DNA from: Auanema rhodensis
Taxonomy: Eukaryota > Nematoda > Chromadorea > Rhabditida > Rhabditidae
DNA: 64,000 nt
Direction: 5' to 3'
Assembly: GCA_964057225.1 (NCBI GenBank)
Contig: OZ059895.1
Coordinates: 9,486,001-9,550,000 of the forward strand
Shown: one piece after another, positions 21,101 to 36,180 of the stretch
Layout of the letters: each line of letters opens with the position of its first letter
Position numbering within the stretch: the first letter of the stretch is position 1
Notes under the pieces: model-generated
Database searches by the model: none
Seen by the model: only the letters and a program-made list of their open reading frames with translations
What the model was told of the DNA's origin: nothing
Translations under genes and position numbers: made by a program

Positions 21101-22920
21101 GATGGAGTGAAATTGCTTGGAAAATATAAATCAGATTCATGTTTCAGTTTTTAAGCATCACAATATTGAAATTTGAATGTTTTTTTAATGATTAAAAATT
21201 TAAAAAATGAAATTATGAAATAGTGGTAGAAATATAAAATTGTTTAAAATATGGAATTAAATAAAATAGATGGAGTGAAATTGCTTGGAAAATATAAATC
21301 AGTTTCATGTTTCAATTTTTGAGCATCACAATATTGAAATTTAAATGTTTTTTAATGATTAAAAATTTAAAAAATGAAATTATGAAATAGTGGTAGAAAT
21401 ATAAAATTGTTTAAAATATGGAATTAAATAAAATAGATGGAGTGAAATTGCTTGGAAAATATAAATCAGTTTCATGTTTCAATTTTTGAGCATCACAATA
21501 TTGAAATTTAAATGTTTTTTAATGATTAAAAATTTAAAAAATGAAATTATGAAATAGTGGTAGAAATATAAAATTGTTTAAAATATGGAATTAAATAAAT
21601 TAGATGGAGTGAAATTGCTTGGAAAATATAAATCAGTTTCATGTTTCAGTTCTTGAGCATCACAATATTGAAATTTAAATGTTTTTTAATGATTAAAAAT
21701 TTAAAAAATGAAATTATGAAATAGTGGTAGAAATATAAAATTGTTTAAAATATGGAATTAAATAAATTAGATGGAGTGAAATTGCTTGGAAAATATAAAT
21801 CAGTTTCATGTTTCAGTTCTTGAGCATCACAATATTGAAATTTAAATGTTTTTTAATGATTAAAAATTTAAAAAATGAAATTATGAAATAGTGGTAGAAA
21901 TATAAAATTGTTTGAAATATGGAATTAAATAAAATAGATGGAGTGAAATTGCTTGGAAAATATGAATCAGTTTCATGTTTCAGTTTTTGAGCATCACAAT
22001 ATTGAAATTTGAATGTTTTTTTAATGATTAAAAATTTAAAAAATGAAATTATGAAATAGTGGTAGAAATATAAAATTGTTTAAAATATGGAATTAAATAA
22101 AATAGATGGAGTGAAATTGCTTGGGAAATATAAATCAGTTCCATGTTTCAATTTTTGAGCATCACAATATTGAAATTTAAATGTTTTTTAATGATTAAAA
22201 ATTTAAAAAATGAAATTATGAAATAGTGGTAGAAATATAAAATTGTTTAAAAAATATGGAATTAAATAAAATAAATGGAGTGAAATTGCTTGTAAAATAT
22301 AAATCATTTTCATGTTTCAGTTTTTAAGCATCACAATATTGAAATTTGAATGTTTTTTTAATGATTAAAAATTTAAAAAATGAAATTATGAAATAGTGGT
22401 AGAAATATAAAATTGTTTAAAATATGGAATTAAATAAAATAGATGGAGTGAAATTGCTTGGGAAATATAAATCAGTTCCATGTTTCAATTTTTGTGCATC
22501 ACAATATTGAAATTTGAATGTTTTTTAATGATTAAAAATTTAAAAAATGAAATTATGAAATAGTGGTAGAAATATAAAATTGTTTAAAAAATATGGAATT
22601 AAATAAAATAGATGGAGTGAAATTGCTTGTAAAATATAAATCGGTTTCATGTTTCAATTTTTGAGCATCACAATATTGAAATTTGAATGTTTTTTAATGA
22701 TTAAAAATTTAAAAAATGAAATTATGAAATAGTGGTAGAAATATAAAATTGTTTAAAATATGGAATTAAATAAAATAGATGGAGTGAAATTGCTTGGGAA
22801 ATATAAATCAGTTCCATGTTTCAATTTTTGAGCATCACAATATTGAAATTTAAATGTTTTTTAATGATTAAAAATTTAAAAAATGAAATTATGAAATAGT
22901 GGTAGAAATATAAAATTGTT
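15142..22920 (+). repeat. Satellite DNA array, block right of the retrotransposon
   Basis: The monomer and orientation are the same as in the left block, resuming in phase at acaatattg. Characteristic variants are frequent aatctaaaaaatg, ttttttgatgatt, tttaaatttttgag and aaatctgtttcatg. No gene, promoter or non-satellite segment is seen. The block shows local duplications rather than one long regular period. Toward 22.2 kb, monomers with a two-base expansion (gtttaaaaaatatgg) and cttgtaaaat begin, leading into the next block. Confidence 0.95.
17119..18788 (+). repeat. 835-bp (five-monomer) tandem duplication
   Basis: The rare variant aaatctgtttcatg lies at 17119 and 17954, and the associated ttttttgatgatt and attaagaattt variants repeat at the same 835-bp offset (5 x 167). 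This implies duplication of a five-monomer block. The right limit is estimated as two periods from the first marker. Confidence 0.75.
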
Positions 22921-22983
22921 TAAAAAATATGGAATTAAATAAAATAGATGGAGTGAAATTGCTTGTAAAATATAAATCATTTT

Positions 22984-25900
22984 CGAATAAAATAGATGAA
23001 GTGAACTTGCTTGGAAAATATAAATCAGTTTCATGTTTTAGTTTTTGAGCATCACAATATTGAAATTTAAATGTTTTTTAATGATTAAAAATTTAAAAAA
23101 TGAAATTATGAAATAGTGGTAGAAATATAAAATTGTTTAAAATATGGAATTAAATAAAATAGATGGAGTGAAATTGCTTGGGAAATATAAATCAGTTCCA
23201 TGTTTCAATTTTTGAGCATCACAATATTGAAATTTGAATGTTTTTTAATGATTAAAAATTTAAAAAATGAAATTATGAAATAGTGGTAGAAATATAAAAT
23301 TGTTTAAAAAATATGGAATTAAATAAAATAGATGGAGTGAAATTGCTTGTAAAATATAAATCATTTTCGAATAAAATAGATGAAGTGAACTTGCTTGGAA
23401 AATATAAATCAGTTTCATGTTTTAGTTTTTGAGCATCACAATATTGAAATTTAAATGTTTTTTAATGATGAAAAATTTAAAAAATGAAATTATGAAATAG
23501 TGGTAGAAATATAAAATTGTTTAAAATATGGAATTAAATAAAATAGATGAAGTGAACTTGCTTGGAAAATATAAATCAGTTTCATGTTTCAGTTTTTGAG
23601 CATCACAATATTGAAATTTAAATATTTTTTAATGATTAAAAATTTAAAAAATGAAATTATGAAATAGTGGTAGAAATATAAAAATGTTTAAAATATGGAA
23701 TTAAATAAAATAGATGGAGTGAAATTGCTTGGAAAATATAAATCAGTTTCATGTTTCAGTTTTTGAGCATCACAATATTGAAATTTGAATGTTTTTTAAT
23801 GATTAAAAATTTAAAAAATGAATTTATGAAATAATGGTAGAAATATAAAATTGTTTAAAATATGGAATTAAATAAAATAGATGAAGTGAACTTGCTTGGA
23901 AAATATAAATCAGTTTCATGTTTCAGTTTTTGAGCATCACAATATTGAAATTTAAATGTTTTTTAATGATTAAAAATCTAAAAAACGAAATTATGAAATA
24001 GTGGTAGAAATATAAAATTGTTTAAAATATGGAATTGAATAAAATAGATGAAGTGAAATTGCTTGGAAAATATAAATTAGTTTCATGTTTTAGTTTTTGA
24101 GCATCACAATATTGAAATTTGAATGTTTTTTAATGATTAAAAATTTAAAAAATGAATTTATGAAATAATGGTAGAAATATAAAATTGTTTAAAATATGGA
24201 ATTAAATAAAATAGATGAAGTGAACTTGCTTGGAAAATATAAATCAGTTTCATGTTTTAGTTTTTGAGCATCACAATATTGAAATTTAAATATTTTTTAA
24301 AGATTAAAAATTTAAAAAATGAAATTATGAAATAGTGGTAGAAATATAAAATTGTTTAAAATATGGAATTAAATAAAATAGATGGAGTGAAATTGCTTGG
24401 GAAATATAAATCAGTTCCATGTTTCAATTTTTGAGCATCACAATATTGAAATTTGAATGTTTTTTAATGATTAAAAATTCAAAAAATGAAATTATGAAAT
24501 AGTGGTAGAAATATAAAATTGTTTAAAAAATATGGAATTAAATAAAATAGATGGAGTGAAATTGCTTGTAAAATATAAATCATTTTCGAATAAAATAGAT
24601 GAAGTGAACTTGCTTGGAAAATATAAATCAGTTTCATGTTTCAGTTTTTGAGCATCACAATATTGAAATTTAAATGTTTTTTAATGATTAAAAATTTAAA
24701 AAATGGAATTATGAAATAGTGGTAGAAATATAAAATTGTTTAAAATATGGAATTAAATAAAATAGATGGAGTGAAATTGCTTGGAAAATATAAATCAGTT
24801 TCATGTTTCAGTTTTTAAGCATCACAATATTGAAATTTGAATGTTTTTTTAATGATTAAAAATTTAAAAAATGAAATTATGAAATAGTGGTAGAAATATA
24901 AAATTGTTTAAAATATGGAATTAAATAAAATAGATGGAGTGAAATTGCTTGGAAAATATAAATCAGTTTCATGTTTCAATTTTTGAGCATCACAATATTG
25001 AAATTTAAATGTTTTTTAATGATTAAAAATTTAAAAAATGAAATTATGAAATAGTGGTAGAAATATAAAATTGTTTAAAAAATATGGAATTAAATAAAAT
25101 AGATGGAGTGAAATTGCTTGTAAAATATAAATCATTTTCGAATAAAATAGATGAAGTGAACTTGCTTGGAAAATATAAATCAGTTTCATGTTTTAGTTTT
25201 TGAGCATCACAATATTGAAATTTAAATGTTTTTTAATGATTAAAAATTTAAAAAATGAAATTATGAAATAGTGGTAGAAATATAAAATTGTTTAAAATAT
25301 GGAATTAAATAAAATAGATGGAGTGAAATTGCTTGGGAAATATAAATCAGTTCCATGTTTCAATTTTTGAGCATCACAATATTGAAATTTGAATGTTTTT
25401 TAATGATTAAAAATTTAAAAAATGAAATTATGAAATAGTGGTAGAAATATAAAATTGTTTAAAAAATATGGAATTAAATAAAATAGATGGAGTGAAATTG
25501 CTTGTAAAATATAAATCATTTTCGAATAAAATAGATGAAGTGAACTTGCTTGGAAAATATAAATCAGTTTCATGTTTTAGTTTTTGAGCATCACAATATT
25601 GAAATTTAAATGTTTTTTAATGATGAAAAATTTAAAAAATGAAATTATGAAATAGTGGTAGAAATATAAAATTGTTTAAAATATGGAATTAAATAAAATA
25701 GATGAAGTGAACTTGCTTGGAAAATATAAATCAGTTTCATGTTTCAGTTTTTGAGCATCACAATATTGAAATTTAAATATTTTTTAATGATTAAAAATTT
25801 AAAAAATGAAATTATGAAATAGTGGTAGAAATATAAAAATGTTTAAAATATGGAATTAAATAAAATAGATGGAGTGAAATTGCTTGGAAAATATAAATCA

Positions 25901-28900
25901 GTTTCATGTTTCAGTTTTTGAGCATCACAATATTGAAATTTGAATGTTTTTTAATGATTAAAAATTTAAAAAATGAATTTATGAAATAATGGTAGAAATA
26001 TAAAATTGTTTAAAATATGGAATTAAATAAAATAGATGAAGTGAACTTGCTTGGAAAATATAAATCAGTTTCATGTTTCAGTTTTTGAGCATCACAATAT
26101 TGAAATTTAAATGTTTTTTAATGATTAAAAATCTAAAAAACGAAATTATGAAATAGTGGTAGAAATATAAAATTGTTTAAAATATGGAATTGAATAAAAT
26201 AGATGAAGTGAAATTGCTTGGAAAATATAAATTAGTTTCATGTTTTAGTTTTTGAGCATCACAATATTGAAATTTGAATGTTTTTTAATGATTAAAAATT
26301 TAAAAAATGAATTTATGAAATAATGGTAGAAATATAAAATTGTTTAAAATATGGAATTAAATAAAATAGATGAAGTGAACTTGCTTGGAAAATATAAATC
26401 AGTTTCATGTTTTAGTTTTTGAGCATCACAATATTGAAATTTAAATATTTTTTAAAGATTAAAAATTTAAAAAATGAAATTATGAAATAGTGGTAGAAAT
26501 ATAAAATTGTTTAAAATATGGAATTAAATAAAATAGATGGAGTGAAATTGCTTGGGAAATATAAATCAGTTCCATGTTTCAATTTTTGAGCATCACAATA
26601 TTGAAATTTGAATGTTTTTTAATGATTAAAAATTCAAAAAATGAAATTATGAAATAGTGGTAGAAATATAAAATTGTTTAAAAAATATGGAATTAAATAA
26701 AATAGATGGAGTGAAATTGCTTGTAAAATATAAATCATTTTCGAATAAAATAGATGAAGTGAACTTGCTTGGAAAATATAAATCAGTTTCATGTTTCAGT
26801 TTTTGAGCATCACAATATTGAAATTTAAATGTTTTTTAATGATTAAAAATTTAAAAAATGGAATTATGAAATAGTGGTAGAAATATAAAATTGTTTAAAA
26901 TATGGAATTAAATAAAATAGATGGAGTGAAATTGCTTGGAAAATATAAATCAGTTTCATGTTTCAGTTTTTAAGCATCACAATATTGAAATTTGAATGTT
27001 TTTTTAATGATTAAAAATTTAAAAAATGAAATTATGAAATAGTGGTAGAAATATAAAATTGTTTAAAATATGGAATTAAATAAAATAGATGGAGTGAAAT
27101 TGCTTGGAAAATATAAATCAGTTTCATGTTTCAATTTTTGAGCATCACAATATTGAAATTTAAATGTTTTTTAATGATTAAAAATTTAAAAAATGAAATT
27201 ATGAAATAGTGGTAGAAATATAAAATTGTTTAAAATATGGAATTAAATAAATTAGATGGAGTGAAATTGCTTGGAAAATATAAATCAGTTTCATGTTTCA
27301 GTTCTTGAGCATCACAATATTGAAATTTAAATGTTTTTTAATGATTAAAAATTTAAAAAATGAAATTATGAAATAGTGGTAGAAATATAAAATTGTTTAA
27401 AATATGGAATTAAATAAAATAGATGGAGTGAAATTGCTTGGAAAATATGAATCAGTTTCATGTTTCAGTTTTTGAGCATCACAATATTGAAATTTGAATG
27501 TTTTTTTAATGATTAAAAATTTAAAAAATGAAATTATGAAATAGTGGTAGAAATATAAAATTGTTTAAAATATGGAATTAAATAAAATAGATGGAGTGAA
27601 ATTGCTTGGGAAATATAAATCAGTTCCATGTTTCAATTTTTGAGCATCACAATATTGAAATTTAAATGTTTTTTAATGATTAAAAATTTAAAAAATGAAA
27701 TTATGAAATAGTGGTAGAAATATAAAATTGTTTAAAAAATATGGAATTAAATAAAATAGATGGAGTGAAATTGCTTGTAAAATATAAATCATTTTCATGT
27801 TTCAGTTTTTAAGCATCACAATATTGAAATTTGAATGTTTTTTTAATGATTAAAAATTTAAAAAATGAAATTATGAAATAATGGTAGAAATATAAAATTG
27901 TTTAAAATATGGAATTAAATAAAATAGATGGAGTGAAATTGCTTGGGAAATATAAATCAGTTTCATGTTTTAGTTTTTGAGCATCACAATATTGAAATTT
28001 AAATATTTTTTAAAGATTAAAAATTTAAAAAATGAAATTATGAAATAGTGGTAGAAATATAAAATTGTTTAAAATATGGAATTAAATAAAATAGATGGAG
28101 TGAAATTGCTTGGGAAATATAAATCAGTTCCATGTTTCAATTTTTGAGCATCACAATATTGAAATTTGAATGTTTTTTAATGATTAAAAATTCAAAAAAT
28201 GAAATTATGAAATAGTGGTAGAAATATAAAATTGTTTAAAAAATATGGAATTAAATAAAATAGATGGAGTGAAATTGCTTGTAAAATATAAATCATTTTC
28301 GAATAAAATAGATGAAGTGAACTTGCTTGGAAAATATAAATCAGTTTCATGTTTCAGTTTTTGAGCATCACAATATTGAAATTTAAATGTTTTTTAATGA
28401 TTAAAAATTTAAAAAATGGAATTATGAAATAGTGGTAGAAATATAAAATTGTTTAAAATATGGAATTAAATAAAATAGATGGAGTGAAATTGCTTGGAAA
28501 ATATAAATCAGTTTCATGTTTCAGTTTTTAAGCATCACAATATTGAAATTTGAATGTTTTTTTAATGATTAAAAATTTAAAAAATGAAATTATGAAATAG
28601 TGGTAGAAATATAAAATTGTTTAAAATATGGAATTAAATAAAATAGATGGAGTGAAATTGCTTGGAAAATATAAATCAGTTTCATGTTTCAATTTTTGAG
28701 CATCACAATATTGAAATTTAAATGTTTTTTAATGATTAAAAATTTAAAAAATGAAATTATGAAATAGTGGTAGAAATATAAAATTGTTTAAAATATGGAA
28801 TTAAATAAATTAGATGGAGTGAAATTGCTTGGAAAATATAAATCAGTTTCATGTTTCAGTTCTTGAGCATCAAAATATTGAAATTTAAATGTTTTTTAAT

Positions 28901-31900
28901 GATTAAAAATTTAAAAAATGAAATTATGAAATAGTGGTAGAAATATAAAATTGTTTAAAATATGGAATTAAATAAAATAGATGGAGTGAAATTGCTTGGA
29001 AAATATGAATCAGTTTCATGTTTCAGTTTTTGAGCATCACAATATTGAAATTTGAATGTTTTTTTAATGATTAAAAATTTAAAAAATGAAATTATGAAAT
29101 AGTGGTAGAAATATAAAATTGTTTAAAATATGGAATTAAATAAAATAGATGGAGTGAAATTGCTTGGGAAATATAAATCAGTTCCATGTTTCAATTTTTG
29201 AGCATCACAATATTGAAATTTAAATGTTTTTTAATGATTAAAAATTTAAAAAATGAAATTATGAAATAGTGGTAGAAATATAAAATTGTTTAAAAAATAT
29301 GGAATTAAATAAAATAGATGGAGTGAAATTGCTTGTAAAATATAAATCATTTTCATGTTTCAGTTTTTAAGCATCACAATATTGAAATTTGAATGTTTTT
29401 TTAATGATTAAAAATTTAAAAAATGAAATTATGAAATAGTGGTAGAAATATAAAATTGTTTAAAATATGGAATTAAATAAAATAGATGGAGTGAAATTGC
29501 TTGGGAAATATAAATCAGTTCCATGTTTCAATTTTTGAGCATCACAATATTGAAATTTGAATGTTTTTTAATGATTAAAAATTTAAAAAATGAAATTATG
29601 AAATAGTGGTAGAAATATAAAATTGTTTAAAAAATATGGAATTAAATAAAATAGATGGAGTGAAATTGCTTGTAAAATATAAATCGGTTTCATGTTTCAA
29701 TTTTTGAGCATCACAATATTGAAATTTGAATGTTTTTTAATGATTAAAAATTTAAAAAATGAAATTATGAAATAGTGGTAGAAATATAAAATTGTTTAAA
29801 ATATGGAATTAAATAAAATAGATGGAGTGAAATTGCTTGGGAAATATAAATCAGTTCCATGTTTCAATTTTTGAGCATCATAATATTGAAATTTGAATGT
29901 TTTTTAATGATTAAAAATTTAAAAAATGAAATTATGAAATAGTGGTAGAAATATAAAATTGTTTAAAAAATATGGAATTAAATAAAATAGATGGAGTGAA
30001 ATTGCTTGTAAAATATAAATCATTTTCGAATAAAATAGATGAAGTGAACTTGCTTGGAAAATATAAATCAGTTTCATGTTTTAGTTTTTGAGCATCACAA
30101 TATTGAAATTTAAATGTTTTTTAATGATTAAAAATTTAAAAAATGAAATTATGAAATAGTGGTAGAAATATAAAATTGTTTAAAATATGGAATTAAATAA
30201 AATAGATGGAGTGAAATTGCTTGGGAAATATAAATCAGTTCCATGTTTCAATTTTTGAGCATCACAATATTGAAATTTGAATGTTTTTTAATGATTAAAA
30301 ATTTAAAAAATGAAATTATGAAATAGTGGTAGAAATATAAAATTGTTTAAAAAATATGGAATTAAATAAAATAGATGGAGTGAAATTGCTTGTAAAATAT
30401 AAATCATTTTCGAATAAAATAGATGAAGTGAACTTGCTTGGAAAATATAAATCAGTTTCATGTTTTAGTTTTTGAGCATCACAATATTGAAATTTAAATG
30501 TTTTTTAATGATGAAAAATTTAAAAAATGAAATTATGAAATAGTGGTAGAAATATAAAATTGTTTAAAATATGGAATTAAATAAAATAGATGAAGTGAAC
30601 TTGCTTGGAAAATATAAATCAGTTTCATGTTTCAGTTTTTGAGCATCACAATATTGAAATTTAAATATTTTTTAATGATTAAAAATTTAAAAAATGAAAT
30701 TATGAAATAGTGGTAGAAATATAAAAATGTTTAAAATATGGAATTAAATAAAATAGATGGAGTGAAATTGCTTGGAAAATATAAATCAGTTTCATGTTTC
30801 AGTTTTTGAGCATCACAATATTGAAATTTGAATGTTTTTTAATGATTAAAAATTTAAAAAATGAATTTATGAAATAATGGTAGAAATATAAAATTGTTTA
30901 AAATATGGAATTAAATAAAATAGATGAAGTGAACTTGCTTGGAAAATATAAATCAGTTTCATGTTTCAGTTTTTGAGCATCACAATATTGAAATTTAAAT
31001 GTTTTTTAATGATTAAAAATCTAAAAAACGAAATTATGAAATAGTGGTAGAAATATAAAATTGTTTAAAATATGGAATTGAATAAAATAGATGAAGTGAA
31101 ATTGCTTGGAAAATATAAATTAGTTTCATGTTTTAGTTTTTGAGCATCACAATATTGAAATTTGAATGTTTTTTAATGATTAAAAATTTAAAAAATGAAT
31201 TTATGAAATAATGGTAGAAATATAAAATTGTTTAAAATATGGAATTAAATAAAATAGATGAAGTGAACTTGCTTGGAAAATATAAATCAGTTTCATGTTT
31301 TAGTTTTTGAGCATCACAATATTGAAATTTAAATATTTTTTAAAGATTAAAAATTTAAAAAATGAAATTATGAAATAGTGGTAGAAATATAAAATTGTTT
31401 AAAATATGGAATTAAATAAAATAGATGGAGTGAAATTGCTTGGGAAATATAAATCAGTTCCATGTTTCAATTTTTGAGCATCACAATATTGAAATTTGAA
31501 TGTTTTTTAATGATTAAAAATTCAAAAAATGAAATTATGAAATAGTGGTAGAAATATAAAATTGTTTAAAAAATATGGAATTAAATAAAATAGATGGAGT
31601 GAAATTGCTTGTAAAATATAAATCATTTTCGAATAAAATAGATGAAGTGAACTTGCTTGGAAAATATAAATCAGTTTCATGTTTCAGTTTTTGAGCATCA
31701 CAATATTGAAATTTAAATGTTTTTTAATGATTAAAAATTTAAAAAATGGAATTATGAAATAGTGGTAGAAATATAAAATTGTTTAAAATATGGAATTAAA
31801 TAAAATAGATGGAGTGAAATTGCTTGGAAAATATAAATCAGTTTCATGTTTCAGTTTTTAAGCATCACAATATTGAAATTTGAATGTTTTTTTAATGATT

Positions 31901-34900
31901 AAAAATTTAAAAAATGAAATTATGAAATAGTGGTAGAAATATAAAATTGTTTAAAATATGGAATTAAATAAAATAGATGGAGTGAAATTGCTTGGAAAAT
32001 ATAAATCAGTTTCATGTTTCAATTTTTGAGCATCACAATATTGAAATTTAAATGTTTTTTAATGATTAAAAATTTAAAAAATGAAATTATGAAATAGTGG
32101 TAGAAATATAAAATTGTTTAAAATATGGAATTAAATAAATTAGATGGAGTGAAATTGCTTGGAAAATATAAATCAGTTTCATGTTTCAGTTCTTGAGCAT
32201 CACAATATTGAAATTTAAATGTTTTTTAATGATTAAAAATTTAAAAAATGAAATTATGAAATAGTGGTAGAAATATAAAATTGTTTAAAATATGGAATTA
32301 AATAAAATAGATGGAGTGAAATTGCTTGGAAAATATGAATCAGTTTCATGTTTCAGTTTTTGAGCATCACAATATTGAAATTTGAATGTTTTTTTAATGA
32401 TTAAAAATTTAAAAAATGAAATTATGAAATAGTGGTAGAAATATAAAATTGTTTAAAATATGGAATTAAATAAAATAGATGGAGTGAAATTGCTTGGGAA
32501 ATATAAATCAGTTCCATGTTTCAATTTTTGAGCATCACAATATTGAAATTTAAATGTTTTTTAATGATTAAAAATTTAAAAAATGAAATTATGAAATAGT
32601 GGTAGAAATATAAAAATGTTTAAAAAATATGGAATTAAATAAAATAGATGGAGTGAAATTGCTTGTAAAATATAAATCATTTTCATGTTTCAGTTTTTAA
32701 GCATCACAATATTGAAATTTGAATGTTTTTTTAATGATTAAAAATTTAAAAAATGAAATTATGAAATAATGGTAGAAATATAAAATTGTTTAAAATATGG
32801 AATTAAATAAAATAGATGGAGTGAAATTGCTTGGGAAATATAAATCAGTTTCATGTTTTAGTTTTTGAGCATCACAATATTGAAATTTAAATATTTTTTA
32901 AAGATTAAAAATTTAAAAAATGAAATTATGAAATAGTGGTAGAAATATAAAATTGTTTAAAATATGGAATTAAATAAAATAGATGGAGTGAAATTGCTTG
33001 GGAAATATAAATCAGTTCCATGTTTCAATTTTTGAGCATCACAATATTGAAATTTGAATGTTTTTTAATGATTAAAAATTCAAAAAATGAAATTATGAAA
33101 TAGTGGTAGAAATATAAAATTGTTTAAAAAATATGGAATTAAATAAAATAGATGGAGTGAAATTGCTTGTAAAATATAAATCATTTTCGAATAAAATAGA
33201 TGAAGTGAACTTGCTTGGAAAATATAAATCAGTTTCATGTTTCAGTTTTTGAGCATCACAATATTGAAATTTAAATGTTTTTTAATGATTAAAAATTTAA
33301 AAAATGGAATTATGAAATAGTGGTAGAAATATAAAATTGTTTAAAATATGGAATTAAATAAAATAGATGGAGTGAAATTGCTTGGAAAATATAAATCAGT
33401 TTCATGTTTCAGTTTTTAAGCATCACAATATTGAAATTTGAATGTTTTTTTAATGATTAAAAATTTAAAAAATGAAATTATGAAATAGTGGTAGAAATAT
33501 AAAATTGTTTAAAATATGGAATTAAATAAAATAGATGGAGTGAAATTGCTTGGAAAATATGAATCAGTTTCATGTTTCAGTTTTTGAGCATCACAATATT
33601 GAAATTTGAATGTTTTTTTAATGATTAAAAATTTAAAAAATGAAATTATGAAATAGTGGTAGAAATATAAAATTGTTTAAAATATGGAATTAAATAAAAT
33701 AGATGGAGTGAAATTGCTTGGGAAATATAAATCAGTTCCATGTTTCAATTTTTGAGCATCACAATATTGAAATTTAAATGTTTTTTAATGATTAAAAATT
33801 TAAAAAATGAAATTATGAAATAGTGGTAGAAATATAAAATTGTTTAAAAAATATGGAATTAAATAAAATAGATGGAGTGAAATTGCTTGTAAAATATAAA
33901 TCATTTTCATGTTTCAGTTTTTAAGCATCACAATATTGAAATTTGAATGTTTTTTTAATGATTAAAAATTTAAAAAATGAAATTATGAAATAGTGGTAGA
34001 AATATAAAATTGTTTAAAATATGGAATTAAATAAAATAGATGGAGTGAAATTGCTTGGGAAATATAAATCAGTTCCATGTTTCAATTTTTGAGCATCACA
34101 ATATTGAAATTTGAATGTTTTTTAATGATTAAAAATTTAAAAAATGAAATTATGAAATAGTGGTAGAAATATAAAATTGTTTAAAAAATATGGAATTAAA
34201 TAAAATAGATGGAGTGAAATTGCTTGTAAAATATAAATCGGTTTCATGTTTCAATTTTTGAGCATCACAATATTGAAATTTGAATGTTTTTTAATGATTA
34301 AAAATTTAAAAAATGAAATTATGAAATAGTGGTAGAAATATAAAATTGTTTAAAATATGGAATTAAATAAAATAGATGGAGTGAAATTGCTTGGGAAATA
34401 TAAATCAGTTCCATGTTTCAATTTTTGAGCATCATAATATTGAAATTTGAATGTTTTTTAATGATTAAAAATTTAAAAAATGAAATTATGAAATAGTGGT
34501 AGAAATATAAAATTGTTTAAAAAATATGGAATTAAATAAAATAGATGGAGTGAAATTGCTTGTAAAATATAAATCATTTTCGAATAAAATAGATGAAGTG
34601 AACTTGCTTGGAAAATATAAATCAGTTTCATGTTTTAGTTTTTGAGCATCACAATATTGAAATTTAAATGTTTTTTAATGATTAAAAATTTAAAAAATGA
34701 AATTATGAAATAGTGGTAGAAATATAAAATTGTTTAAAATATGGAATTAAATAAAATAGATGGAGTGAAATTGCTTGGGAAATATAAATCAGTTCCATGT
34801 TTCAATTTTTGAGCATCACAATATTGAAATTTGAATGTTTTTTAATGATTAAAAATTTAAAAAATGAAATTATGAAATAGTGGTAGAAATATAAAATTGT

Positions 34901-36180
34901 TTAAAAAATATGGAATTAAATAAAATAGATGGAGTGAAATTGCTTGTAAAATATAAATCATTTTCGAATAAAATAGATGAAGTGAACTTGCTTGGAAAAT
35001 ATAAATCAGTTTCATGTTTTAGTTTTTGAGCATCACAATATTGAAATTTAAATGTTTTTTAATGATGAAAAATTTAAAAAATGAAATTATGAAATAGTGG
35101 TAGAAATATAAAATTGTTTAAAATATGGAATTAAATAAAATAGATGAAGTGAACTTGCTTGGAAAATATAAATCAGTTTCATGTTTCAGTTTTTGAGCAT
35201 CACAATATTGAAATTTAAATATTTTTTAATGATTAAAAATTTAAAAAATGAAATTATGAAATAGTGGTAGAAATATAAAAATGTTTAAAATATGGAATTA
35301 AATAAAATAGATGGAGTGAAATTGCTTGGAAAATATAAATCAGTTTCATGTTTCAGTTTTTGAGCATCACAATATTGAAATTTGAATGTTTTTTAATGAT
35401 TAAAAATTTAAAAAATGAATTTATGAAATAATGGTAGAAATATAAAATTGTTTAAAATATGGAATTAAATAAAATAGATGAAGTGAACTTGCTTGGAAAA
35501 TATAAATCAGTTTCATGTTTCAGTTTTTGAGCATCACAATATTGAAATTTAAATGTTTTTTAATGATTAAAAATCTAAAAAACGAAATTATGAAATAGTG
35601 GTAGAAATATAAAATTGTTTAAAATATGGAATTGAATAAAATAGATGAAGTGAAATTGCTTGGAAAATATAAATTAGTTTCATGTTTTAGTTTTTGAGCA
35701 TCACAATATTGAAATTTGAATGTTTTTTAATGATTAAAAATTTAAAAAATGAATTTATGAAATAATGGTAGAAATATAAAATTGTTTAAAATATGGAATT
35801 AAATAAAATAGATGAAGTGAACTTGCTTGGAAAATATAAATCAGTTTCATGTTTTAGTTTTTGAGCATCACAATATTGAAATTTAAATATTTTTTAAAGA
35901 TTAAAAATTTAAAAAATGAAATTATGAAATAATGGTAGAAATATAAAATTGTTTAAAATATGGAATTGAATAAAATAGATGAAGTGAACTTGCTTGGAAA
36001 ATATGAATCAGTTTCATGTTTTAGTTTTTGAGCATCACAATATTGAAATTTAAATGTTTTTTAATGATTAAAAATTTAAAAAATGAAATTATGAAATAGT
36101 GGTAGAAATATAAAATTGTTTAAAATATGGAATTGAATAAAATAGATGAAGTGAAATTGCTTGGAAAATATAAATTAGTT
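22984..36180 (+). repeat. Satellite higher-order repeat, middle family (2.2, 4.9 and 4.6 kb copies)
   Basis: The block is marked by a truncated-monomer junction, cattttcg joined to aataaaatag, with its C at 22984, 23368, 24587, 25139, 25523, 26742, 28300, 30027, 30411, 31630, 33188, 34581 and 34965. The spacing series 384, 1219, 1558 repeats. Copy starts at 25139 and 30027 are 4,888 bp apart, and 30027 to 34581 is 4,554 bp, exactly two monomers (334 bp) less. The first copy (22984-25138) is short, 2,155 bp. A fourth starts at 34581 but loses the pattern after about 36 kb. The variant catcataatattg at 29881 and 34435 confirms the 4,554-bp offset. Confidence 0.85.
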
